Virus record (IMG/VR): IMGVR_UViG_3300049847_000428
Coordinates: 1 to 29,760 of that record
Direction: 5' to 3' (one strand)
Origin: a virus
Length of the DNA stretch: 29,760 nt
Part shown: positions 8,929 to 17,469 of the stretch, piece by piece
Layout: each line of letters starts with the position of its first letter
Numbering within the stretch: position 1 is the first letter of the stretch
Notes under the pieces: generated by a model
What the model was told of the DNA's origin: nothing
What the model saw: the letters and a program-made list of their open reading frames with translations, nothing else
The model's database searches: none
Program-made: the position numbers and the translations under genes

Positions 8929-10188
8929 TTAAGTCGTGGTTAATCCCGTCATTATTCCGTGTGCTGAAGGCATGATTCCGAATTCGCCATACAAAGCGTA
9001 ACGTGCTTGCCACGTATCGTTTGTTGGAGAGAGTCGGAAAATACTTCCACCCATCGTAGGATCTTCAACCCACCCGCCGTCAGGTCTTGCATGAAATTCG
9101 ATAAAGTCACTATTCAAAGAATAGACTGTATCGTCTTCCACAAACCTTTCTGCGATAACTGGTATTGGTCCAGTATCAGCCATAAACTCAAGAGCCTGAA
9201 AGCTAAACTTTCCTTTTGGTCCTTCGTTTCTGGATTCAACTATCATGTAACGCTTCTGGTCTTCGAGCTGGTTGAGCAATTTCCTGTACTGCACGAAACT
9301 CACCACGTACATATCGTGGTTCTCTCCGAACGCATATTTGATATCAAGCGCTTGCTGATTCAAAAGGTCTGGAGTGATACCAACTGATAAGTTCGTTAGC
9401 TGACTAGGAGATTGCCATCTGTAACCAACAGCAACGTTGAATAACGTTCCTGATGTTGCAAGTAGTGCGCCCCTAATTCCGGTTGCGTCATTGTTTTGAG
9501 AGTTCTGCATATAGAAGCTCACGGTATTTCTACCAGTAAGATCAAATGCGGAACCGTTCGTTTGTGTTAAAGTAATAGTAGCTGTGGTTGCAGAAGCAGT
9601 CGGGCTTACGCCAGTTACTTCATACTCAGCAGTACCAGATACGCTAGTATTAACGTAATCTTTTACTTCCCAATTCGCCAGCTTCCAGTTAACAGGGTTA
9701 GCACCAGCTATTAAAAAGGTTACCGTATACACACCAGCAGCGGAGGTAATGTTAGTAGAAGCCGAGCTAATACCCAAACGACCGTTACCACCAGATGTGA
9801 TAGAATCAGTGAACAACATTCTGCTCAAGTTGCCTTGAAACGCCTGAACTCCTCTTTTAACTGGTTCTTTGCTCAAACGTACAAATGCTCCTTCATCAGT
9901 CTGAGAAGCCTTGATTGCCTCGTTATCGATTTCGATAATGGTGTAAAGCTTTTTAGATGTGATAAGCATTTTCTGGTAAGCAGTTATGTTAGCTCTCGGT
10001 ATTGAACCAGAACCACGACCACCACCAAAAGAAGTAGGTACGGAAATAAGCGCTTGGTCACCTACAAAACTGTCATTGCGCTTAATTTTAGCAAGAACTA
10101 CGTTCTCGCTGTTGAACATGTCACGGGACATCTTGATGTATTTGGTTTTAAATACACCAGTGGCCGTGGTTAAATTATAATTTGCCAT
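8929..10188 (-). CDS. Major capsid protein
   Basis: A 419-residue protein directly downstream of the scaffold-like gene, as expected for the main head protein. It has an N-terminal helical arm, a loop rich in Gly/Arg/Ser (GGGRGSGSIPRAN, near residue 60) and a long helix with charged residues around 85-120. A Thr/Ala/Val-rich insertion follows (about 150-220), and the conserved-looking C-terminal part includes FMADTGPIPVIAERFVED and GGWVEDPTMGG. This order fits an HK97-fold capsid protein with an inserted beta domain. GGAG lies eight bases before the ATG. The fold assignment is by general pattern; the identity rests strongly on gene order and length. Confidence 0.82.
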   Translation of the reverse strand: MANYNLTTATGVFKTKYIKMSRDMFNSENVVLAKIKRNDSFVGDQALISVPTSFGGGRGSGSIPRANITAYQKMLITSKKLYTIIEIDNEAIKASQTDEGAFVRLSKEPVKRGVQAFQGNLSRMLFTDSITSGGNGRLGISSASTNITSAAGVYTVTFLIAGANPVNWKLANWEVKDYVNTSVSGTAEYEVTGVSPTASATTATITLTQTNGSAFDLTGRNTVSFYMQNSQNNDATGIRGALLATSGTLFNVAVGYRWQSPSQLTNLSVGITPDLLNQQALDIKYAFGENHDMYVVSFVQYRKLLNQLEDQKRYMIVESRNEGPKGKFSFQALEFMADTGPIPVIAERFVEDDTVYSLNSDFIEFHARPDGGWVEDPTMGGSIFRLSPTNDTWQARYALYGEFGIMPSAHGIMTGLTTT

Positions 10189-10206
10189 TTAGACTCTCCA
10201 AAAAAA

Positions 10207-11400
10207 TTAACGTGTTGGGCGCGAATAAACTTTCGGCTGATTGCGGTAAAGAAAATCTAAATCTTCCTTATCCCACCCCTCTACTTTTCCGTTCTCTTTT
10301 TTGGCCGAGCTGACTTGATTGAATTGATTTCCAGATTTCTGGACTTTTCTATTTAAGTTCTCAACCGCTTTGGGATTAGCATTCTTTGCTATCCCCGACG
10401 CTTCTATTACTTTTGAGATGTCCTCTACAGTAAGTGATGGGTCGGAAGCCGTTATCCGGCTAATTTCATCAAGGATGGATTCATCCTCAATTCCAAATTT
10501 CTCACTTGCTGCAATAACCTTCTCTTCGTGCCGAACCGCCAGAGTGAAACGTATAACATCCTCTGGTTTAATATCTTCACGATTTTTGAAAGCTTTTCCT
10601 TCACCAACTTGAGAAGATTCTAGTGCTTTGTAATTTTTCCAAAACACCGGATCTTCTACTTCGTACTGCTTTTGAAGAGTCGAAACTTTTTCTTGAAGCT
10701 GAGATTTTTCAGCGTGAGCCGTCTTTTCTTCTTCAAGTCCTTTCGCTTTTTCTCTAGCATCAGCTAGCGCACGTTCTGCAAAAAAAGCTCTCCTTTCTTC
10801 AGGAGACTTATTTGTATAAACGTCCCTAACCCTTTCTAGTTGATCAAAGTACTTCTTTTCAAACTCTACTACATCCAATCCTGTACCCGAAGTTGCGATT
10901 TTTGCAAGTGCCCTTATAGCCGTGACAAAATCCCCACCTTGAGCATGTTCAATAAGTTTTCCAACTTTCTCTTTAAATTGAGCTTGGTCTTGATTCCACT
11001 TATGTTCTTTTTGCCCAACAGCAGCAACGCGCTTATCTATATTGCGATTAAATTCCGCTTGCTGGGTGTAAGCTTGGATTGCGTCTTTAATCTTAAACTC
11101 TACTTCTTTCCCGTTAATAACTCTCTTAATCGGTAGGTCTTCTAGCCCGTCATCAACCTTATCGCCCTTTCTCTCCCCAGGCTTTATGGCTTCCTCCGTT
11201 ACTTCTTCTTTAACGGGTTCCTCTTTTTTAGGTTCTTCCGCGCTAGTAGCTTCCTCTTGTTTTGATTGTTCAGAGTAAGCGTCAAGAAGCTCATCATCAT
11301 AAGGCTTCGCCGTTGATATTGGCTTGGCAACATTAGAGTTATCTTGAGTTGTTTCTACTACTGGCGCACTTGGAACTTCGGGTGTTGTTATATCTGCCAT
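10207..11400 (-). CDS. Capsid assembly scaffold protein
   Basis: A 397-residue, highly charged protein with almost no aromatic core. Residues 1-95 are Glu/Lys/Pro/Thr-rich and look disordered. Residues about 105-240 form long amphipathic, probably coiled-coil helices rich in Glu, Lys, Ala and Gln, and the C-terminal 40 residues are basic and end near RNQPKVYSRPTR. Scaffolds of P22- and T7-like phages have this composition, with a basic C-terminal end that binds the capsid protein. It sits between portal and capsid genes, and its ATG shares one base with the portal stop (TAATG). The protein would be lost from the head before or during DNA packaging. Confidence 0.82.
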   Translation of the reverse strand: MADITTPEVPSAPVVETTQDNSNVAKPISTAKPYDDELLDAYSEQSKQEEATSAEEPKKEEPVKEEVTEEAIKPGERKGDKVDDGLEDLPIKRVINGKEVEFKIKDAIQAYTQQAEFNRNIDKRVAAVGQKEHKWNQDQAQFKEKVGKLIEHAQGGDFVTAIRALAKIATSGTGLDVVEFEKKYFDQLERVRDVYTNKSPEERRAFFAERALADAREKAKGLEEEKTAHAEKSQLQEKVSTLQKQYEVEDPVFWKNYKALESSQVGEGKAFKNREDIKPEDVIRFTLAVRHEEKVIAASEKFGIEDESILDEISRITASDPSLTVEDISKVIEASGIAKNANPKAVENLNRKVQKSGNQFNQVSSAKKENGKVEGWDKEDLDFLYRNQPKVYSRPTR

Positions 11401-13631
11401 TATCTCACATTAGACGGTGGTTGAGGTGGCAGAGGTGGCGGGGAAGTCGAAGCTCCCATATCCATTCCTGCCGGACTCAAAGCATTTTCTTGCATCGTAC
11501 CTGAAGCTTGTGGCATTGGTCCCCCTGGTGGTCCCATACCTTGTGGTGCCATTCCCATCATCGGGGGAACTGGAGTTCTTAATAGTAAAGGGAAATCCGG
11601 ACATTCAAATGCTAGTTTCTGAGCAAATGTTGGATTGGGCATTCTAATGGGCATACCCATAGAGTCCATAATTCCAAAACCCTTTTCAAACATTAAGTAT
11701 TCTGTCACGTAAATATGATTATCAATGGCAGCACGAACCGCATCAGGCCAAAGCTCTTTGTACTCTCTGCTCTGAGTAATCTGCACATGAATTTTCCAGT
11801 GTGCCACTAAATCTTCTGTTTCCATCGGAGGTTTAACGGGTCTTCCAGCAACTAGGTCATCATTCTCGCTCTGAGCGCAGCGAGTTGCGCGAGTAACAAT
11901 ATCTTTAAATTGATTCGCAGCGGTTAGGTCTAGCAGGTTAATCGCCTGTTCTCTCGATAGTATCGCGCCAGGAACCACAGGCATTTGCATTAGCTCTGTT
12001 ATCTCATCGATCCTAGCCGCTGGAGACTGAGAAAGAGCAGTTGTGTTTTCTATTCTAAAGTGAAAAGGTTTTGTGAGATTTGCAACTTCAAAGTTACGAA
12101 TTCTGTACTCGTTATCTTTTCCAACAACCTGAAGTAATCTGCCATCAGAATTATCGTAGAAGGTTCCCGCTACAGAGATTGTCATTCTCGCGTTTTCAAC
12201 CAATCCGATATTATTGTACTTAACGGACGTAATGTAAGCACGTTTATCCTCTTGTTCCTCCAATACCCTAAGCGCTTTGGCGGCTCTGACACCAGACGGG
12301 GCTTGCCCACGCGACATTGTGAAAACACCGGAAAGTTTCTCCGCCGTGGCTTCGAGTTTATCAAGATACGAAAAGAGTTCGTTCGAGACTGGGCTTTGCG
12401 TGAGAAGAGTCGGTGGAATACCGCCACTAAAGAAAGTAACCGTCGATTCATTAAGTAATTGTTGGACATCAACACTACCCTCCTGAGCAATAATCTTAGG
12501 ATGCGCGAACAGAACTAAAGACTTGTAAATGAGGGAGGCACAGGCATTAATTTGATGTTGTAGTGGGAATATCTGTTGGAAGAATGACATCCCTCGGATC
12601 TGATCGGGAATATCAATATCAGCCATATAAACGTAAGGAATTTTACCATGCTCATATGGAAGCCTTGTGTTTTCTAGGATACAGCCTTTAACTCGTTTGA
12701 TATATCGGCCTTGTTCCATGAACTCATGCGAGCGATGAAACAATTCGTAAACAACAACTTGGTTTTTTAATCTGGCAGTATCAACTCTGTAAGCAGTGTA
12801 GAGGGAGTTGATATCTAGGTTTGAAGTAATCTTATCGGCCTGGTCTGGGTACTTAGCGCGAAGATATTCAATATCTTCTAAGTACCAACGAATAGACCAA
12901 TCGATATTCTTTCTATTACGACAGGGCTGATCAAACACATGCCAAGGAGCGTCTATCGTGTAGTCCACATCCCCTATATGAACAGCGTGATCCATACTCA
13001 TGGCCTCGCCGTTAGAATTGGTAACTGGCTTACCAGTAGAATCTAGAATTGGAACAGTCCGTCCACCTTGCCTAGCGGCAAGATAGTCTGGATGCACGTC
13101 ACCCTTTTGCGGATTCCAAGTAATCCACATATAGGATTCACCAAAGATTTTAATCTGGCGAGCAAACTCTTGTAGAACCTCATCGATACGATTCTCGTAC
13201 CAAATGTAATCTAGAACGTCTTTTGATATTTTTGCGTCATCTGCGTCACTTTCAACAGAACGTGCTGGGTAGATTGCTACAGCAGGACGGTAGCGAGTAA
13301 GACGAGATACCCATTGAGTTACGAAATCAGCTAGATGATTTATAACCACGCGAGGGTTGCGTGTGTTCGGAAAACCCTGCTTATCAAGAACACGGTTAGC
13401 TTGCCTATCAGCCGCCAACCAATGAATCCCTTTAAACAGAAGTAAATTATCTAGCTGAACTTGAAAGAAGTCCCTGTAATAGTCCTGACAGCCTAGAACG
13501 GCGTTATCGAACCACTCTTCTAGTTTTTTAGGGTCTTCTATGTCTGGTAACGACCAGAGGGGTAGAACTTCCTTACTTGAGAACTCTAAGTCATCAAACA
13601 AGCTTGTACTATTTGGGCTTACTCCTGCCAC
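11400..13631 (-). CDS. Portal protein, large podovirus type
   Basis: A 743-residue protein starting at GTG 13631, directly after the previous stop and with AAAAGGGG upstream. Features typical of large P22-type portals are seen. An N-terminal region holds a Trp/Tyr-rich segment and NPRVVINHLADFV near residue 95; then comes an acidic/helical stem region (ISKDVLDYIWYENRIDEVLQ), a GESYMWITW strand, a central helical domain with FFQQIFPLQHQINACASLIYK, and RGQAPSGVRAAKALRVLEEQ in the tunnel-loop area. The last 60 residues are Pro/Met/Gly-rich and probably disordered. The portal is the dodecameric DNA gate of the head and docks the terminase encoded just upstream. Family assignment is by these patterns and gene order. 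Confidence 0.85.
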   Translation of the reverse strand: MAGVSPNSTSLFDDLEFSSKEVLPLWSLPDIEDPKKLEEWFDNAVLGCQDYYRDFFQVQLDNLLLFKGIHWLAADRQANRVLDKQGFPNTRNPRVVINHLADFVTQWVSRLTRYRPAVAIYPARSVESDADDAKISKDVLDYIWYENRIDEVLQEFARQIKIFGESYMWITWNPQKGDVHPDYLAARQGGRTVPILDSTGKPVTNSNGEAMSMDHAVHIGDVDYTIDAPWHVFDQPCRNRKNIDWSIRWYLEDIEYLRAKYPDQADKITSNLDINSLYTAYRVDTARLKNQVVVYELFHRSHEFMEQGRYIKRVKGCILENTRLPYEHGKIPYVYMADIDIPDQIRGMSFFQQIFPLQHQINACASLIYKSLVLFAHPKIIAQEGSVDVQQLLNESTVTFFSGGIPPTLLTQSPVSNELFSYLDKLEATAEKLSGVFTMSRGQAPSGVRAAKALRVLEEQEDKRAYITSVKYNNIGLVENARMTISVAGTFYDNSDGRLLQVVGKDNEYRIRNFEVANLTKPFHFRIENTTALSQSPAARIDEITELMQMPVVPGAILSREQAINLLDLTAANQFKDIVTRATRCAQSENDDLVAGRPVKPPMETEDLVAHWKIHVQITQSREYKELWPDAVRAAIDNHIYVTEYLMFEKGFGIMDSMGMPIRMPNPTFAQKLAFECPDFPLLLRTPVPPMMGMAPQGMGPPGGPMPQASGTMQENALSPAGMDMGASTSPPPLPPQPPSNVR

Positions 13632-14054
13632 CTAAACCCCTTTTCCGTTGAACTTAGCATGATGCTCTTCAGCCTTTTCTAGCAAGTCCAATTCTTCATC
13701 GGACATAGTGGGCTTTAGCCAGTCCATCATTCCTTTGTTGGTAAAAAGCTCATCAACTTCTTTTTTGGCTAGAAGATTCTTAACACCCTGCTCTTTCGTG
13801 AGGATTCTAGGGGTAGCCAGAGTACGTTGCAAGGCCACAACTGCTAGGTTAGAAGCGGAAGCCATATTGAATGCTCGCTCGGCAAACTTCTCAGCGACCT
13901 TAGCCGTTATGTGAATCTTATCGATTCTCCCCTTTAGCTTCTGATTATTTTGAATAACTGGGAATCGAACCTCCAGATTTTGTTTCTTCTTAGAAACCCT
14001 CCACACCGCAAAGATAAGGCAGAGATCAATTATAATATTCAGCGTAAATATCAT
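13632..14054 (-). CDS. Small protein with N-terminal membrane segment between terminase and portal
   Basis: A 140-residue protein starting at ATG 14054, overlapping the terminase 3' end by 29 bases. Residues about 2-18 are strongly hydrophobic (IFTLNIIIDLCLIFAVW) followed by basic residues, the plan of a membrane anchor with a cytoplasmic C-terminus. The rest is helical: a central segment rich in Ala and Leu and an acidic C-terminal helix (SDEELDLLEKAEEHHAK). Its stop is directly followed by the portal GTG. An alternative later start would remove the hydrophobic segment, and the ribosome site for the first ATG is weak (GGAT). The function is unknown; a membrane protein at this place in a packaging operon is unusual. 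Confidence 0.65.
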   Translation of the reverse strand: MIFTLNIIIDLCLIFAVWRVSKKKQNLEVRFPVIQNNQKLKGRIDKIHITAKVAEKFAERAFNMASASNLAVVALQRTLATPRILTKEQGVKNLLAKKEVDELFTNKGMMDWLKPTMSDEELDLLEKAEEHHAKFNGKGV

Positions 14055-16530
14055 TCGAGTTTATCCATAAAGAGTTTTCTACTACGTTATTAGCCCATTC
14101 TTCCGGCGCAATTTCAATAGTCTTACTATAATTTGGCAAACCCTCGTTTAGCGTAGGGTCTGGGTTATCAACTAGCTTCCAATGCGAGATTTGCATCAGG
14201 TATTTAGCGCAATCGATTAAATGGTTGTTGATATCTGGATACCTACCCTCCTCATCAGTTACAAAAGACTCGATTTCCCACCTAAACCAATAGCATCTGT
14301 CCGATACAGTCAAGCTACCAGGATTAGTCATCAGCATTTTAATGCGAGAGATATCATCCTCTTCGTTAGAGAAGTTTTTAGCAGATGGCATAAGGGATTC
14401 GTGATAATTCGCTTGAACCTCTCTCTGAAACCAGGCAGCAGCTTCGTCGTAGATTCTTTTCCAAGTTCTTTGAGGCGCATTAGGATACAACTCTTCTTCC
14501 TTCTTTCTTATTCTTTCCCAAATTTGCCGAGTATCGGTTCTGTTTCTATCTCTTTCGTATATCTCATCAAGAACAAATATCTGTTGAGTGTACGGATTAT
14601 AAGCCGCAAAAAGCACAGCAAAACATGTGCTAGTTCCAGGGTCACAGATGGTAAACCATCTAAGCTTGTGTCTATCCCCTTCTATAAAGCTAGTTACCAC
14701 AGCATGAGGACGACAATGGGTTTTCGGATTCCACTTAGGGAACACAACATCCTCACCACCAAAGGCTAATTTACCTTCGTACTCTCTGTACCAGATAACC
14801 TCATTATCAGATTCAATTAGCTGTTTTCTCTTTTCAAGTAAAAGTTGAGCATCGTTAACGGGATTAATACTAGCGTTAAACTCATAATAACTAGAGAGAG
14901 AATCTCCGAGCTTTATTCTCTCTAGTAACTGCTCTCTGAACTCAACATAATAAGCTGAACGCTTCTTTGGTGGAGTACCGAATATAAAAAGTGCCTTGTC
15001 TTTAGATAAAAGGTTTGGCTCCATAACTTCTAAGTGGAATTCCTTAGAATGATGTTGGAACTCATCATAAATAACCAAGTCGGGCTTTACGCCGCGAAGA
15101 CCTTCGTAATTCTCGCAACCATCTACCGTAATAATAGAGCCGTTAAGGAACTCCACCTTTAAATCAGTAGTGTTTATGTCTTTTATGAATTGTGGTGGAG
15201 CGTAGTTCTGTAATCTTTTCTTATGCCAGTAGATTTTCTTCCCTTGTTTTAGTTCTGGGCAAATTATCATTACTTGGAAGTTGTCATTTAAAAGACAGGC
15301 AACATTGGCAAGAAAAAGAGCGCATTCGGTGTTGTGAGTTGGGACCAAAGACTTTCCCGCTAAGAATAAATGGGAGGGGTGATCTATTCCTATACAACGG
15401 ACAGGAACGCTAGGAACCTCATCCACCGCCACAACAGTCCTGCGATTCGCGCCTTTTCTTTTACCCAAAGCAGGGGAGAGTCTAGCCGCCTTCCTCGGCA
15501 ACCTAAAGATTTGCTGGTTGGGAATTATCTCAACAATATAAGCCAAAGAGCAGTCTTTGCCGTTACACTTAGGGATTTTTGTGTTTACAGAAACCCTCAT
15601 TCCTAAGCTCTCCGCTAGAAACTTAACACCATAAGCAATGTTTTTATTAATGTTACAAAAATTAGTTCTCCCCGTCTTACTAACATAACCGTCCGTGTCC
15701 ATTAACCCTTGAAGAAGCGCTAATCTTTGACTCGCTCCAGATAGAAGATACTTTTCTGGAATATGCTTATTTCTTTCTAATTTTAATTTTCTTATGTGGG
15801 TATGAAGGTTGCTAAATGAATATTCAAAAGCTCTTTTTGTCTTAACTACGGGATGACCAAGACGAACAAACTCTTCTACAATAAAAGGATCGTTAGAATA
15901 TAAATAACCAGCATCCTGTTTCCCATCCCCTAACCAAGCGCCAAGAACATAGGGATCTATTTCTAGTTGTTGAGGTGAAATAGAAAGAGGGGCACAAGTC
16001 GAGATGGTATGGTTATATTCTGGTCCCCAATATAAAGACTTACTAATTTCTTCCGTTGTAGAAATCTTTGGAAACCTTAGGGGAGATCGGTTAGGCATCT
16101 TCCCCTTATTTTTCTTTATCGAACTTCTAATAGATCTCGTACTCGTAACCCAGCGATGCTCTGCATCTGCTACAATCTTAGTGCCGTCATTAAAAGTAAC
16201 TTGATAACATTTGTGATCTACCATAATGGGAGATGTGGTAATAATTCTAGAAGGAGTGCCGTCTACTGCGTAAACGTAATCCCCAACCTGAACTGTTCCC
16301 ATAGTCCTCCAGCCGGTAGTAGTTAATATTGGGGTGTCCAAAGCCAGCGCCTTCCCTCCATTCCTACTCCACTGCGACATGACGACTCGCTTACCCTTAA
16401 TGAAATAATCTTTTGCAACTTGAATTTGGCCCTTATGTAACGGCCTTTTATGCACGTTGTCGAGTCTATCGTACACCGCAGTCATTATGTCTGCGTGTCT
16501 TCCTAAGATAGAGCAAGCTTCGTCGTTCAT
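14026..16530 (-). CDS. terL: Terminase large subunit, interrupted by an intein
   Basis: The precursor has 834 residues; after removal of the 340-residue intein (61-400) the mature protein has 494, a normal length for a large terminase. The N-extein ends in SQWSRNGGK and the C-extein starts with T, together forming the Walker A loop of the packaging ATPase. Walker B is DLVIYDE (484-490), the coupling motif is FGTP (517-520), and the nuclease acidic residues fit D630 (ICDPG), D694 (IYDEA) and D773 (LIDCAKYL). The enzyme pumps DNA into the head through the portal and cuts concatemers. The start ATG overlaps the small-terminase stop (ATGA). Splicing is required for ATPase function because the intein separates the catalytic Lys from the Thr that helps bind Mg-ATP. 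Confidence 0.93.
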   Translation of the reverse strand: MNDEACSILGRHADIMTAVYDRLDNVHKRPLHKGQIQVAKDYFIKGKRVVMSQWSRNGGKALALDTPILTTTGWRTMGTVQVGDYVYAVDGTPSRIITTSPIMVDHKCYQVTFNDGTKIVADAEHRWVTSTRSIRSSIKKNKGKMPNRSPLRFPKISTTEEISKSLYWGPEYNHTISTCAPLSISPQQLEIDPYVLGAWLGDGKQDAGYLYSNDPFIVEEFVRLGHPVVKTKRAFEYSFSNLHTHIRKLKLERNKHIPEKYLLSGASQRLALLQGLMDTDGYVSKTGRTNFCNINKNIAYGVKFLAESLGMRVSVNTKIPKCNGKDCSLAYIVEIIPNQQIFRLPRKAARLSPALGKRKGANRRTVVAVDEVPSVPVRCIGIDHPSHLFLAGKSLVPTHNTECALFLANVACLLNDNFQVMIICPELKQGKKIYWHKKRLQNYAPPQFIKDINTTDLKVEFLNGSIITVDGCENYEGLRGVKPDLVIYDEFQHHSKEFHLEVMEPNLLSKDKALFIFGTPPKKRSAYYVEFREQLLERIKLGDSLSSYYEFNASINPVNDAQLLLEKRKQLIESDNEVIWYREYEGKLAFGGEDVVFPKWNPKTHCRPHAVVTSFIEGDRHKLRWFTICDPGTSTCFAVLFAAYNPYTQQIFVLDEIYERDRNRTDTRQIWERIRKKEEELYPNAPQRTWKRIYDEAAAWFQREVQANYHESLMPSAKNFSNEEDDISRIKMLMTNPGSLTVSDRCYWFRWEIESFVTDEEGRYPDINNHLIDCAKYLMQISHWKLVDNPDPTLNEGLPNYSKTIEIAPEEWANNVVENSLWINSNDIYAEYYN
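15331..16350 (-). mobile_element. Class 3 (Ala1, WCT) intein with LAGLIDADG homing endonuclease
   Basis: The intein covers precursor residues 61-400. It begins with Ala (ALALDTPILTTTGWRTMG) instead of Cys or Ser and ends in His-Asn before Thr+1. Intein residue W67 (ADAEHRW, block B), C319 (VPVRCIGID, block F) and T338 (VPTHN, block G) form the Trp-Cys-Thr set that defines class 3 inteins, in which the block F Cys is the first nucleophile. Two LAGLIDADG-type motifs, LGAWLGDG (about intein 136-143) and LLQGLMDTDGY (about 212-222), with acidic residues kept, indicate a homing endonuclease that may still cut. Class assignment follows the published WCT rule; activity is inferred. Confidence 0.9.
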
Positions 16531-17045
16531 TTCTCTGGCAACTCTGGATATTCAAAAACAGGATCTTTTTTCTTCAAGTCCTGTAAAACAACTCTAGTCT
16601 CTTGATAGTTTCTGCTAACAGTAGAAACGTTCTGAGTACTTTTCCCTAACTCTAACCTTAAAAGGGTATTCATATCAGTAGCTAATTTACCTAGCGCTGC
16701 TAAGTCCCTAACTCCAGTAATCATAAGAGCTTTGTATTCTGGATTCTCCTTAATCTCTTTTAACGTTTCAATTATCTGGCTTAAGGACAGGCTAGCAACC
16801 TCTTCTAATGAGGCGAGCTTATCCTTTAGGGTTTCCCTTACAACTTCAGCCTCAACTCGCTTCATCCCCTTTTTAAATTCATCTTCAGCCATTATTCTAA
16901 TAATGGTTCTCTCTGGTATTTCAAACTGAGCTATCATCTGGTTTACGCTCATACCAGCAAGCTTGCCCTTTAAGACTAAAGCAATTTTCTGTTCCCAGAT
17001 TTGATTCTTATCAACTTTCTTTTTTAGTTGAGGACTTTCTGACAC
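16527..17045 (-). CDS. terS: Probable terminase small subunit
   Basis: A 172-residue protein starting at GTG 17045 with AAGGAG eight bases upstream. The N-terminal third carries a helix-turn-helix-like segment (GMSVNQMIAQFEIPERTIIRI, about residues 31-51), the usual DNA-recognition part of small terminases. Residues about 60-130 are long charged helices that could form the oligomeric coiled core, and the C-terminus is basic and extended. It lies immediately upstream of the large terminase with an ATGA overlap. Small terminases bind the packaging site and load the large subunit. Sequence families are divergent, so the call rests on the HTH, length and neighbour. Confidence 0.78.
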   Translation of the reverse strand: MSESPQLKKKVDKNQIWEQKIALVLKGKLAGMSVNQMIAQFEIPERTIIRIMAEDEFKKGMKRVEAEVVRETLKDKLASLEEVASLSLSQIIETLKEIKENPEYKALMITGVRDLAALGKLATDMNTLLRLELGKSTQNVSTVSRNYQETRVVLQDLKKKDPVFEYPELPEK

Positions 17046-17265
17046 TAGGGAACTCCTTTAGAAAAAGTCTAGAAAATAGTATTAAGTCACAAAGCGGTAA
17101 ATGTCCTAGCCTATTACGAACAAAGGTTGAAATTCTTTCAGCCCTTAAACCATTTAAAGCATGAGCAAAATCATCCAAAGCCGATAGTGACTCGTTAGCT
17201 TCTTTTTCGTAAGCTTCTTGAACGGAAGTTAAAAGTTCTAATAGTTCTTCTTTCTCTCTCGCCAT
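17011..17265 (-). CDS. Small helical protein, unknown
   Basis: An 84-residue protein starting at ATG 17265, directly after the upstream stop (TAAATG), and overlapping the small terminase by 35 bases. Residues 1-45 are an acidic, probably coiled-coil helix (REKEELLELLTSVQEAYEKE). A short hydrophobic stretch (LPLCDLILFSRLFL, about 55-68) follows and the end is basic. The hydrophobic stretch is too short and polar for a confident membrane call, so a holin role is not supported. The family is not recognised. Confidence 0.6.
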   Translation of the reverse strand: MAREKEELLELLTSVQEAYEKEANESLSALDDFAHALNGLRAERISTFVRNRLGHLPLCDLILFSRLFLKEFPSVRKSSTKKES

Positions 17266-17469
17266 TTAAACCTTTAGGTTCTTTTTTATAGTTTTTTGCA
17301 CCCGTCGTCTTAACGCTTTTTGAACTGAAGGATGAAATTCTAAAATCAATTCGCCAGAAGGGTCCATGCAAAATCTAACGGACTCATCTTCAAAGAGTTT
17401 GAATAACCACTTCTCTTGTTCTCTAACGAAGTTATCTATAAAACGATAAACTTTCTCTTCTCTATTCAT
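17266..17469 (-). CDS. Small basic-tailed protein, unknown
   Basis: A 67-residue protein whose ATG (17469) overlaps the previous stop as ATGA. The N-terminal half is a mixed-charge helix with Trp and Phe (VREQEKWLFKLFEDE). A short strand (GELILEFHPS) follows, and a strongly basic C-terminal helix (KALRRRVQKTIKKNLKV) could contact nucleic acid or phosphates. No known domain is recognised. It belongs to the packaging operon by overlap with both neighbours. Confidence 0.6.
   Translation of the reverse strand: MNREEKVYRFIDNFVREQEKWLFKLFEDESVRFCMDPSGELILEFHPSVQKALRRRVQKTIKKNLKV

Noticed and set aside
8900-9013. N-terminal extension of the capsid-associated gene into the capsid gene
   Set aside because: AGGAG before ATG 8899 gives a clear start; the extension overlaps conserved capsid coding sequence by 85 bases.
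14221-16204. Several rightward open frames across the terminase and intein
   Set aside because: They are antisense to a gene with clear catalytic motifs and have translations without domain-like patterns.
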